Below, one piece after another: positions 36,003 to 49,097 of a stretch of 64,000 nt of DNA. The notes below the pieces were generated by a model, which was given only the letters and a program-made list of their open reading frames with translations, had not been told where the DNA came from and ran no database searches. Source of the stretch: Podaxis mareebaensis (lineage: Eukaryota; Basidiomycota; Agaricomycetes; Agaricales; Agaricaceae); contig JAEUWP010000139.1 in assembly GCA_018524725.1 (NCBI GenBank), positions 434,001-498,000 on the forward strand, read 5' to 3'. A program made the position numbers and the translations under genes. Positions within the stretch are counted from its first letter, which is position 1. The number at the start of each line of letters is the position of its first letter.

Positions 36003-38299
36003 TTAGGTTTCGCATCCGTCTGGGTCGCCCTGGCGGTCGAGATTGTGCAGCGTTGGTTCCAATTCTTCCATTGCCTTGCAAATCTCCGAAAATCTGATCA
36101 AACGCGCCAGACCATCCTTTTCGAGCTTGTCCAGTCTAGCCAATTCTATGTGAGGTACTTCCTTCAGGTTGGAAATAGACGTCATGCGCTTCTTCATCCA
36201 GATCTTGCCGCTGGTCCCTCCAGCGTATCGTCTGAGCTCGACCAAGCCTTGGCTTTCAGAGTAGCGAATTCGAAGTGTTATCTCGTCCGCGTCGTCTGCT
36301 TGCCTAAACACGCGAGAAGCCTCGACCAGTGAGAACGATGCCTCAATGTCGCCAGGTGGTCCATTCATCATCAGAGTGTACTTGCCGTCATTCGTATGCA
36401 TTATAAACTTAGGTTCTCAGTAAGGAAAGTGAGGCAGAATCGTACACATACTTTGGGCGTCCGCTGCTTCATTTGATCAATAATCACCGATGCTGTTTCG
36501 TACTGAGCCCAGAAGGCGGTAGGCAGGCTTTCTCTAGTATACTGAACCGAAGGTGTGGTGTGGCATAGAGATTCCTGTGGGATAGAATCCTCATAGATGC
36601 TAACCTGAGGTTCTGTCAAATTCGTTAATAAAGGTCGAGGAAATAGTAGTTTACCTGGTTCTGCCTGGAGTTGATTACCATAACGTTGGCTCTGGTTTCT
36701 CCTTTCGGACAGCTATTGAACTCAACGAATATATGCCCGTTGCGAAGAACAGCAACGCAACCATCCTTGGTTTTCTGCAATTGGGGTCGGAGACAAGATG
36801 TGTCAATGAACTGGGGCCGAAGCTCAATGGCGTTACTCTCATAGTTCCTTGACAGGAACTTGATGGTTTCACCAGATTTCGGACACGAATGGTTTCCCAG
36901 TGCTACGCCACTCGCAACCTCTCGCACGGGCTCTGCTGCATTCCTTACAGCTGGTACGGCACCAGAAACGCCTATTCTCCTTGATGTAAGAGGATCTGAT
37001 ACCACACGCCTTGCTGGCCGAGTCCACTGTTGCATGCCACTTGTCACGAGTTGCTCGTGACCCGGGTCTCCGATCGAGATCCTTCTGAATTTTGTCTTCT
37101 GCCCTGGAAGGTTGACAGTTGGCGAGAGTACTTGTTCTGCAGACGGTCCATTGGTAAGTGAGGTTGCCACTCGACCTAGGGGAAGTTTCGCGAGATGTAG
37201 GAAGATTTCCTGCGCCACAAGAGCGCAGACATCTAATCGATTGGAAGGTGACTAGCCAGGCATGACTGAAAGTTAGGAGACATGTGATGAGTCAGGAAAT
37301 AACCTACGTAATGGAGCATGCTAGAGAGAACGCCACGGAGTTGAGGGGTGCAGTCCAGGTTTTGCAGAATACAGCCGGCCGTAATCTTTGCCTAGAAGTC
37401 GTTTATCTACGGCATCAAAACACATGAGACGCTGGGTGGATGCCTACGTTGGGCGATTGAGCTGAGAGAACGAATAGAACGACACATGCCAACGACCAGA
37501 TATCTGCAGGAAAGCTACCAGGTTGTCCGCGATTGATCTCGCTATAACGTATATCAGTCTCGGCGAATAAATTCGAGGTGTGTAGTTTACGGTGCTGTGT
37601 ATTCTGTTGGTGGATCGCAGGGAGGACGACGTGAGGGCAATCGTATAGCACTATTAAAATGGGAAAGTTTCTGAGGTAAGTGAGAACATGCACCAACCCT
37701 CGGCCATGTGGTACATACTGGTGTCTCATTCGCATCTAGGAAGATATTCGTTGGTCGTATCGCCCGATGGACGATCTGGCGATCTTGAAGATAGACAAGA
37801 GCGTTGGCAAGGCCCCTTAGAAGGCGGAGCGCCATCGGTTCCCGAAATGAAGGGCCTTTGATCGCCTTGTACTCCGCAAGGCTCCCCTTGGGGCAATACT
37901 CCATAACTTGAACGTAATCGCCAGGCAGAGCGAAAGTGGAGTAGAGTGCAAGGATGTTGGGGTGATGCAACTCTTGATGTAGTTTCAAGGACTCAAGGGG
38001 CACATCCAACTCGCCAACACCGTGTCCCTGATGCAAGGCAACCTTGCAAAAGCTTCAATCTGACGTTCCCAGGGAAACGAAAGGTAGGCATTGGCAGAAC
38101 GTCACCTTTTTCAATGCCACTATTCTAGAGCAAAGCCTTCCCCGCGTACATACAGCCTTATAAACAACGGATAGGCAACCCCGCCCAACTTCCTTGACGA
38201 GGTCATAGTTCTACGTGGATCAAAAGGATCAACACCGTAGAAGCGGGTGTTCAAATGGATACACACTTCAAGACCACCACGATCCTGCGAAGATAGCAT
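36003..38299 (-). CDS. PLK4-like polo-box protein, predicted pseudokinase
   Basis: The first five exons close in phase: 38267-38299, 38106-38210, 37719-38027, 37591-37670 and 37448-37541. The kinase domain starts NYDLVKEVGRGCLSVVYKA (Gly-rich loop) with VALKK (Lys45/46). The alpha-C Glu is present in LESLKLHQELHHPNIL. VMEYCPKGSLAEY is the hinge. The catalytic loop is VHRAIRPTN: the HRD Asp is Ala135. The DFG position is His-Phe-Asn (153-155, in KLSHFNSAIRLP). YTAPEI and ADIWSLACVV are kept. Further exons include AKITAGCILQNLDCTP. The C-terminal half matches the cryptic polo boxes of PLK4: LRPQLQKTKDGCVAVLRNGH, then AQYETASVIIDQMKQRTPKV and GKYTLMMNGPPGDIEASFSL. PLK4 drives centriole duplication in animals; this fungus should lack centrioles. 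Loss of two catalytic residues suggests a scaffold role. Splice sites between 36400 and 37320 are less certain. Confidence 0.8.
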
Positions 38300-38962
38300 C
38301 GCCGCGGCAAAGGGACAGTTGTGCTATATCCTTGACCGGGCCGAGTAGTACACGGCAAGTGGAGGTGGTTGCACAGATGTATGCACGTCGTGGTATGTTT
38401 TAGGTGATTCAAGTTGGTGAATGTGTTCTAAGTTTAGGACTCCGCCTTTGCCGAACTTAGACTTTGCCGGTCCAAGCTCAAGTGTTCACCGACGGAACAT
38501 GCAGTGTCCCCAATTCCATTCACCTAAAAAGGCCTGGGTTGTCGCCATTTCCCAGGAGCCATTCGTAGGAGGATCCAATGCATGGCCAGAGTCCCGTCGG
38601 TGACATCTATTCATGGGAATTTATCTCCGTCATCAGGACGTATAAGGTTCGACGGTGCTTCCCTTATTGTCAGTGTTCACTCGTCTGATGATGGCTTGTG
38701 ATCCACCTATAATCACATTATCATTATTTCCCACTCCAAGTGGCAATTTCTCTCAAGAAGATCGGGAGATACGCTCTCGCGGGAGCTATCTCAAAGACTG
38801 GAAAGTCATGGGGACAGAAACCAGTACTTGATAAATAGGAACAATGAGAATCTGCCATTACTATATCACGCAACCCCCAGCCCGCCTAGGTTCAGGCATG
38901 TCTCGTCACTCTTCTTACTATTTCCATCGCTGACGATAAACCGAACAGGTGAACATTGCGCC
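38300..38962. other. Divergent intergenic region
   Basis: This 663 bp lies between outward-facing start codons of the PLK4-like gene and the metallo-hydrolase gene. It should hold both promoters. No gene or repeat is seen. Confidence 0.5.
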
Positions 38963-39856
38963 ATGGCACTACCTCCTCCTGCTGAGAATCAACCCTACTG
39001 CACTGTTTCTGCCCTTGAAGCGGGTGACATATTTTTGAATCATGCCATGTTCATCGACAACGCAACTTCACAGGAACCCCAACGGACACCATCACTTTCA
39101 TTCCTCCTCCGGCACTCCACGAATAACAAGAAGATCGTCTTCGACCTTGGGATACGCAAGGACTGGAAAAACTCTCCACCGAAAGTTGTCGAGTGGATTG
39201 AGAAAATATATAACGTCGATGTCCAACAAGACGTCATTGATTCACTCGCCAAAGGCGGATTGTCTCCCCTCGACATCGACACCGTTTGTTTGTCCCATGT
39301 TCATTTTGATCACAGCGGCTACACCCCTCCATTTGCTCGGAGCGAATTCATTGTCGGCGGGGAGACACTCAAGCTTTTCGAAGGCGGGCTTTGGCCTCAA
39401 AACCCGAATGCCTTCTTTGCTACGGATCTCCTGCCAACAGAACGCACGAGGTTCCTTGATGAAAGCACAATCTGGCAGCCCGTCGGTCCCTTCCCCCGTG
39501 CATATGACTTATACGGAGATGGGAGCCTCTACATTATTGATGCCCCGGGGCATCTCTTCGGTCACCTCAACCTCCTCGCGCGGACTAGTGCCGACGGGGC
39601 TTGGGTGTATCTCGCAGGAGACACTGCTCATCATTGGAACTTGATCACCGGCAAGTCTGCCATTGCGTGTGGTCATCCTGGTCATCTGCATGGCACCGCA
39701 CATCAAGACAAGAAGTTGGCCGAGCAGACAATCAAGCGCGTTCAGGAGTTGATGAAACTACCGAGGGTCAAAGTACTCCTGGCCCATGACAAACCTTGGT
39801 ATGACGAAAATAAGGGTGGTCGAGCATTCTTCCCCGGACATATTGATTCCCTTTGA
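38963..39856 (+). CDS. Metallo-beta-lactamase-fold hydrolase (lactonase-like), full length
   Basis: This is an intronless gene of 297 residues. The zinc motif is LSHVHFDHSG (HxHxDH, about 110-119). Further ligands are in DAPGHLFGHLN (His) and YLAGDTAHHWN (Asp). The layout resembles bacterial N-acyl-homoserine lactonases and related fungal hydrolases, which open lactone rings; the true substrate is unknown. There is no signal peptide at the chosen start (MALPPPAENQPYC at 38963), so it is probably cytosolic. An open frame runs upstream to 38828 with an ATG there, but that segment does not resemble the family. The 3' third (from about 39566) is also present as a truncated copy at 43657-43947. 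The serine hydrolase gene converges on it 102 bp downstream. Confidence 0.88.
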   Translation: MALPPPAENQPYCTVSALEAGDIFLNHAMFIDNATSQEPQRTPSLSFLLRHSTNNKKIVFDLGIRKDWKNSPPKVVEWIEKIYNVDVQQDVIDSLAKGGLSPLDIDTVCLSHVHFDHSGYTPPFARSEFIVGGETLKLFEGGLWPQNPNAFFATDLLPTERTRFLDESTIWQPVGPFPRAYDLYGDGSLYIIDAPGHLFGHLNLLARTSADGAWVYLAGDTAHHWNLITGKSAIACGHPGHLHGTAHQDKKLAEQTIKRVQELMKLPRVKVLLAHDKPWYDENKGGRAFFPGHIDSL

Positions 39857-39958
39857 GTGATATTTAATGTTTTACAAACCAACGGTTATGGCCTGTACCT
39901 TAGCTGGACAATTGGTTGATAAAATGTACAGTCTATCGACTTGTGAACCTTCATGTCT

Positions 39959-42055
39959 TTAGATCTTCTTTCGAGAGAACCAAACTTCCGCCCCTTCCTT
40001 CCTACTGCCTGATGGCTCTCTCGCACCCGCACCCATACCCCATATATTCCCCTTGAATGCTAACCCCTCCTCACCTCCGTCCGTAATCCATTCAACCACA
40101 AAATCCTGGATTGGAATTACCACGTCTCCATCATCTGTCCAATGACCATCCTTGTCCACAGACCCTAGCCCTTCTTTCAACCGTACTTCGGCATTTGAAT
40201 ATATCGCGGTACTGTTGAAGACACCGTTCGAGAAGTGGGTCAGACGTATGTGCGTAGTGAAGCTGCCTTTGAAAGGAATGATAAATGTAGGAACAGAAAG
40301 GTCTGAAATATTGAGGATCCTTTGAACTGGTAAGGAGCTGAGAATTGTCGCGCAATCATCAACCGCCGCCCCGGAAGTTTCTTTTGTCCCATTCTCGGAC
40401 AACGGAGAGGGACCTGGAACAAAACATAGTTTGAGTGCTCCATATGTCGGATGACTGTATGCCCTCTGGTGGAGTTCCGGAAACGGTAGGGTGGGCAAGA
40501 CCGGATGATCCGGGTGGGGCGTAAAGATTTTACTTTCCTCTTCAATAATCTGGTCTATGGCCTTGTATCTTACAATCATCCAGAAAGTCAATGCTATCCC
40601 CAACGATCGTTTTATTGAAAGATGTACATACCTGGAAATCCAGTCGATTAAAGGACTATCAGGAACCGCAGCTTTGACGACGAGCTCGTCGATGAGTCTC
40701 CATTTGATAGAGTTCAGAGCAAAATTGGTACCCCAGTCATTACTGAGAAGCGCGATCCCAAGGTTATCATTGGGCAAGCGAGTAATCCCAGAAGAGAAGC
40801 CGAGAACGTTACCGTCGTGTTCTACAACTTCGTAGCCCCGGTAGGAGAAAATGCTTTGGCCTGCACCATAGACGGTGACACTCTAGAAAAAGTTATGTGA
40901 AGGATGAGCTGAGCATTACGCAGGTGATTCTCTTACCATCTCAGGGAAACTGACAACATCAGTCGCTACAGACACCCCAGTTGCAGCATGTTCTATGGCC
41001 TCCATTGGTATGATCTGCCGGTTTTGCTGAGGGTGACGTCCAAGAACCAAAAGAGTGGACATCCATGTAACCTATAGTGTTGGCTAGACAGTTAACAAAG
41101 CGGCAACCACTTGATCGTTAGGTTAAGCAAACATACCATGTCTCGCGCAGACGCGACAACTCCCCCAGAACCCGCGCCGGCTTGCTCTTCTCCGGGTCTG
41201 ACGTAGTACGGCACGATTGCTTTCTTGACCCCGCCCAAACCACGCTTCAGGTCCTGTCCACTGACTTGGAAGCCGTCAGCCATAGGTCCGCTTTCGGCTT
41301 TTGTGATCGAATATGTCGAAGCCGACATGTTTAAGGGCTTGAATATATGTTCTTCGACGTAAGAGCCGAGGGACTGGTTCACCAGAGCCTCTGGTAAATA
41401 TCCCAATGTGTCGTACATCAGGTTATTGTATTGATAAATTTCCCGGAATTCAGCGGAAGGACGAAGGTATCGTAATGTCTTAATCTATACCCACGTCAAT
41501 CATTGCAGTGAACGAAACTAAGAGTAAACGTACTTTCTCAACAAGCCCTCCCGTCCTGTCCACGCTGCTTCCGTCATGCCGCGGCAACCCCGTCCTGTGG
41601 GACAACATATCCTGAATGTTCGTCCCACGGCTCGCCTCTTCGTCCATGAGTCCCCACAATTCCCCAAAGGCATCCCTAGCTTTCGTTGACCAAGAAAGGT
41701 CAATCCCTCGTTCCTTCTTCAATGTCTCGTTCGAGATCAACAGTCCCGCAGTTAACGCAGTCATGAGTTTGCTATTTGACGCCAACGCAAACAAAGTGTC
41801 CGACGTGACGGGAGTCCCATCTGCTTTCGCCACTCCATAGGATTGGATATCCTGGTCCCACCCTGTCGGAGAGTCCGGGTTTTGACGAACGACAGCAACA
41901 GCCAGGCCTGTGAGGTTCCAGTTCTGAATGACAGATTTGATATAGTCGTCTATCTCTGGAGTGATTAGCTTGGTTTGATTCGACCCCCAGGTTAGGCGAC
42001 TGTACGAGAGGAGAGTGAAGACTAAGATGAATCGCAGTGGTGTCTGGAGAATCAT
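39959..42055 (-). CDS. Secreted serine beta-lactamase-like hydrolase, copy A
   Basis: The protein belongs to the beta-lactamase/penicillin-binding-protein-like serine hydrolases (class C / esterase type). A signal peptide follows the ATG at 42055 (MILQTPLRFILVFTLLSYS). The catalytic SxxK is in ASNSKLMTALTAGLL. YxN is in EIYQYNNLMYDTLG, and the third motif is HDGNVLGFSSG. Exons 41534-42055 and 41137-41484 close in phase, followed by three further exons ending at a TAA (39959-39961). The C-terminal domain (from YKAIDQIIEEESKIF) is beta-rich and ends SRKKI. Several N-glycosylation sequons occur. An upstream in-frame GTG at 42082 is not needed. Fungal relatives act as esterases, peptidases or lactamases, so substrate is open. 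A near copy lies at 44047-46144. It sits between the metallo-hydrolase and the DAHP synthase pseudogene. Confidence 0.88.
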
Positions 42056-42390
42056 TCTAACTGGTGATGGAGCTTGAGCCACGAAGCTTCCGACAACTGT
42101 TCAATTTAAGGCCACCCAAGCGTCTTTTATGTGCGCAGCCCGACGCAGTACTGGTATGCGTATGGGTCTCTGCCAACTGTTTTGACGGCCCTGGACTAAG
42201 TTTAGATTGACTAATTATAGCCATTGCTCGAGCAACATTGACCGGGTAGCATGGCGGAGAAGCTATTAGTACGCAGGCTGGATGATCGGCGGTTATGCAG
42301 TTGGCTAATCATTTAAAAGAGGTCTATTGCGCATGTGTCGGACGTAATCAATAAGTACATTATTGAAAGAAAGATCGGAAAAGCATGAGA
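42056..42390. other. Intergenic spacer, left duplication unit
   Basis: This spacer lies between serine hydrolase copy A and the DAHP synthase pseudogene. It is a diverged copy of 46145-46505. It should hold the serine hydrolase promoter. No gene is seen. Confidence 0.55.
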
Positions 42391-43656
<1,266 letters not shown>

Positions 43657-43947
43657 CCCAACCTCCTCACGTGGACTAGTGCCGACGGGGCTTGGGTGTA
43701 TCTCGCAGGAGACACTGCTCATCATTGGAACTTGATCACCGGCAGGTCCGCCATCGCGTGCAGTCATCCTGGTCATCTGCACGACACCACGCATCAAGAC
43801 AAGAAGTTGGCCGAGCAAACGATCAAGCGCGTCCGGGAGTTGATGAAACTACCAAGGGTCAAGGTACTCCTGGCCCATGACAAACCTTGGTATGACGAAA
43901 ATAAGGGTGGACGACCATTCCTCCCTGGACATATTGATCCACTTTGA
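43657..43947 (+). pseudogene. 3' fragment of metallo-beta-lactamase-fold hydrolase
   Basis: This is the right-unit copy of the last third of the metallo-hydrolase. It begins at the duplication junction and keeps WVYLAGDTAHHWNLITG, KVLLAHDKPWYDE and the stop codon. It lacks the start codon, promoter and the HxHxDH zinc motif, so it cannot be an active enzyme. It is in frame with an open stretch that begins in antisense DAHP synthase sequence at 43594, giving a chimeric open frame of 117 codons. Confidence 0.88.
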
Positions 43948-44046
43948 GTGATAATTAAAGTTTACAAACCAGCGGCTATACTTGTACTTTAGCTGGACAA
44001 TTGGTTGATAAAATGTACAGTCTATCGACTTGTGAACCTTCAAGTC

Positions 44047-46144
44047 TCAGGTCTTCTTTCGAGAGAACCAAGCTTCCGCCCCTTCCTTCCCACTGCCTGA
44101 TGGCTCCCTCGCACGCGGGCCCATACCCCATACGTCCCCCTTGAATGCTAACCCCTCCTCACCTCCGTCCGTAATCCATTCAACCACAAAATCCTGGACT
44201 GGAATTATCACATCTCCATCATCTGTCCAATGACCATCCTTGTCCACAGACCCTAGCCCTTCTTTCAACCGTACTTCAGCATTTGACCATATCGCGGTAC
44301 CGTTGAACACATCGTTCGAGAAGTGGGTCAGACGTATGTGCGTAGTGAGACTGCCTTTGAAAGGAATGATAAATGTAGGAACAGAAAGGTCTGAAATATT
44401 GAGGATCCTTTGAACTGGTAAGGAGCTGAGAATTGTCGCGCAATCGTCAACCGCCGCCCTGGAAATTTCTTTTGTCCCGTTAACGGACACCGGAGAGGAA
44501 CCTGCAATAAAACATAGTTTGAGTACTCCGTATGTCGGATGACTGTACGTCCTTTGCTGGAGCTCCGGGAACGGTAGGGTGGGCAAGGCCGGATGATCTG
44601 GGCGAGGCGTAAAGACTTTACTCTCCTCTTCAATAATCTTGTCTATAGCCTTGTATCTTAGAATTGTCCAGGGATTCAATGTCATTTCCAACGGTCATTT
44701 TATTGAGATGTGAAAGATGTACATACCTGGAAACCCAGTCGATTAAAGGGCTATCAGGAACCGCAGCTTTGACGACAAGCTCGTCGATGAGTCTCCCTTT
44801 GATAGAGTTCAGAGCAAAGCCGGTATCCCAGTCATTACTGAGAAGCACGATCCCGAGGTTATCATTGGGCAAGCGGGTAATCGCAGAAGTGAAGCCGAGA
44901 ACGTTACCGCCGTGTTCTACGACCTCGTAACCCCGGTAGGAGACGATGCTTTGACCTGCACCATAGACGGTGACACTCTAGAAAAAGCGGTTTGAACGAT
45001 GAACCAATCGTCATGGAGGTGATTCCTCTACCGTCTCAGGGAAACTGGCAACACCAGTCACTACAGACACCCCAGTTGCAGCATGTTCTATAGCCTCCAT
45101 TGGTATGATCTGCCGGTTTTCCTGAGGGTGACGTCCAAGAACCAAAAGAGTGGACATCCATGTAACCTATAGTGTTGGCCAGACAGTTAACAAAGCGGCA
45201 ACCACTTGATCGTTAGGTTAAGCAAACATACCATATCTTGCACAGACGCGACAACTCCCCCAGAACCCGCGCCGGCTTGCTCTTCTCCGGGTCTGACGTA
45301 GTACGGCACGATTGCTTTCTTGACCCCGCCCAAACCACGCTTCAGGTCCTGTCCACTGACTTGGAAGCCGTCAGCCATAGGTCCGCTTTCGGCTTTTGTG
45401 ATCGAATATGTCGAAGCCGACATGTTTAAGGGCTTGAATATATGTTCTTCGACGTAAGAGCCGAGGGGCTGGTTCACCAGAGCCTCTGGTAAATACCCCA
45501 ATGTGTCGTACATCAGGTTATTGTATTGATAAATTTCCCGGAATTCAGCGGAAGGACGAAGGTATCGTAATGTCTTAATCTATACCCACGTCAATCATTG
45601 CAGTGAACGGAACTAAGAGTAAACGTACTTTCTCAACAAGCCCTCCCGCTCTCTTCACGCTACTCCCATCATGCCGCGGCAACCCCGTCCTGTGGGACAA
45701 CATATCCTGAATGTTCGTCCCACGGCTCGCCTCTTTGTCCATCAGTCCCCACAAATTCCCAAAGATATCCCTAGCTTTCGTTGACCAAGAAAGGTCAATC
45801 CCTCGTTCCTTCTTCAATGTCTCGTTCGAGATCAACAGTCCCGTAGCTAACGCAGTCACAAGTTTGCTGTTTGACCCCAACGCAAACAAAGTGTCCGGCG
45901 TGACGGGAGTCCCATCTGCTTTCGCCACTCCATAGGATTGGATATCCTGGTCCCACCCTGTCGGAGAGTCCGGGTTTTGACGAACGACAGCAACAGCCAG
46001 GCCTGTGAGGTTCCAGTTCTGAATGACAGATTTGATATAGTCGTCTATCTCTGGAGTGATTAGCTTGGTGTGGTTTGACGCCCAGGTTAGGCGACTGTAC
46101 GAGAGGAGAGTGAAGACTAGGATGAGTGGTATCTGGAGAATCAT
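44047..46144 (-). CDS. Secreted serine beta-lactamase-like hydrolase, copy B
   Basis: This is a close paralogue of the gene at 39959-42055 with the same exon plan. The ATG at 46144 starts a signal peptide (MILQIPLILVFTLLSYS), two residues shorter than in copy A. The catalytic motifs are intact: GSNSKLVTALATGLL (SxxK), YQYNNLMYDTLG (YxN) and HGGNVLGFTSA, where copy A has HDGNVLGFSSG. The substitution is near the third motif and could affect activity. The C-terminus ends SRKKT with a TGA at 44047-44049. No nonsense or frameshift was found. Both copies may be secreted and active; different substrate ranges are possible but not shown. Confidence 0.86.
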
Positions 46145-46505
46145 TCTAACTGGTGATGGAGCTTGAGCCACGAAGGCTCCGACAACTCTTCATACAATTT
46201 AAGGCCACCCAAGCGTCTTTTACGTGCACAGCCCGAACAGCCGTGCTGTACCTGTATACATCTGGGTCTTTGCCAAGTATTCTGATGGCCCTGGAATAAA
46301 GTTTAGTTTGACTGTTGAGGTAATATAGCTATTGCTTGAGGGCTATTGGGCGGCCTGGGTAACATTGAGCAAAAGTGATTAGTACGCAGGTTGGATCATC
46401 GACGGTCAGGCAGTTGGCCCATCACATTGAAAGACAGCTATCGCACACATGACGGACGTAGTCAATAAGTACATTTTTGGAAGGAAGATTGGAGAAAGAG
46501 TGGGA
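46145..46505. other. Intergenic spacer, right duplication unit
   Basis: This spacer lies between serine hydrolase copy B and the intact DAHP synthase. It is a diverged copy of 42056-42390. It should hold the serine hydrolase promoter and the DAHP synthase 3' UTR. No gene is seen. Confidence 0.55.
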
Positions 46506-47889
<1,384 letters not shown>

Positions 47890-48266
47890 GTTGAGGTCAA
47901 CCACTGGGTGGAAAATTGTCAACCCGAGTACAAGGAGGACTCGTATATAAGTGAACGGACTGGTGGTAACAACGATGATCGGAAAAAGACGAGCGAAGAA
48001 AAAGCACGACGCAACTAATGTGATTGATTTCAAGAGATTGGGGCGTCTAGATGAGATATACCGGGCAGGCAAACAACGCGAGGGAGTCGGGATTCCATAA
48101 ATCTGACTCGATGGATTCTCTGGCAGAGAATTTGGAAATGACGTGCACGTGATGTCTTACATCCGCGAATTTCTCCCCACGTTGGACGCGCTGCTCTACA
48201 CTTTACCCACTACCAACCCACACACGCTTTTACTTTCTTGCTGTTGCTTCTTCTTCCACATAGATA
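47890..48266. other. Divergent intergenic region between DAHP synthase and TIM9
   Basis: This 377 bp should hold the promoters of both outward-facing genes. A minus-strand open frame continues upstream of the DAHP synthase start to 48072, but it does not match the family. No further feature is seen. Confidence 0.5.
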
Positions 48267-48696
48267 ATGGATTTCTCCAACTTTAATGCCGCCGAGCAGG
48301 CCCACATGTCAAAAATCATTGAGAAGAAGCAGGTGACTCCCTTTCTTCTTTGACAATTAAGCCGCTCCTCATTCGCGAATAGATGCAAGACTTTCTGCGC
48401 ATGTACGCTAATCTTGCTGAGAAATGCTTTAATACCTGCTGCAATGACTTCACAAGCAAGGCCCTCTCTTCGAAAGAGGTACATTCGCCCGGTTTTCTCC
48501 CGCTTCTCCGATTTCTAACGCAGTGGTAGGAAACGTGCATCATGAACTGCACCGAAAAGTTTATCAAGCACTCTGAGCGCGTGGGTGCCCGTTTTGCAGA
48601 GTACAATGCCGGTTAGTCCCTACGGCTTCGACCGTTGTATCTGACCTCATGCCCGCGCCAACAGAGGTTATGAACACTGCTCAGAACCAATCATGA
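48267..48696 (+). CDS. TIM9: Mitochondrial import inner membrane translocase subunit Tim9
   Basis: This is a small chaperone of the mitochondrial intermembrane space that carries carrier proteins to TIM22 with Tim10. Four exons (48267-48332, 48383-48478, 48530-48611, 48665-48696) close in phase to 91 residues. The twin CX3C motifs are CFNTC and CIMNC, with the usual spacing. The start [19 protein letters not shown] and the segment [17 protein letters not shown] match Tim9 rather than Tim10, Tim8 or Tim13. No anomaly is seen. Confidence 0.95.
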
Positions 48697-49097
48697 GCCG
48701 TCTCGGACATTTCTGTACCCTTCACCTATCACACCCCGACTTATACTGCTGCTGCATCATGAAGCCTTGTTTGGTGTATCACCGTTTCTTTGGATTCTCA
48801 TGCCAAGTGGAATAGCCACCCCTCAGCTCCGCGAGCCCCTGTACTAGCACCCATAATCATGCCACCTAATACATGCCATCTTCACCTACCTCGTCGATTT
48901 TTATATTTGCCTTGTAAGATAAGGCTGCTAGCGGAGCAAAATAGGCTGAGGTTGGGTTTACTACAGATGCCAATACATAAAAATACAAGACAACCCAAAT
49001 ATTAAAAAAAATATAAACCAGCGTCTTTACCGGTGAGGGAAAGGTGTATTTAAAAGATACGCATGACGACCAAATGGCAAGATGTGCAGGTACAACA
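48697..49097. other. Convergent intergenic spacer
   Basis: This 401 bp lies between the stop codons of TIM9 and the F-box/LRR gene. It should hold both 3' UTRs; an A-rich stretch near 49005 could relate to polyadenylation. No gene is seen. Confidence 0.5.

Noticed and set aside
37587..37735. Alternative splice of the PLK4-like gene using the acceptor near 37650
   Set aside because: That choice gives a frame without kinase features. The acceptor before AAACTTTCCC gives KLSHFNSAIRLP...EYTAPEI in phase with both flanking exons. Neither choice restores DFG.
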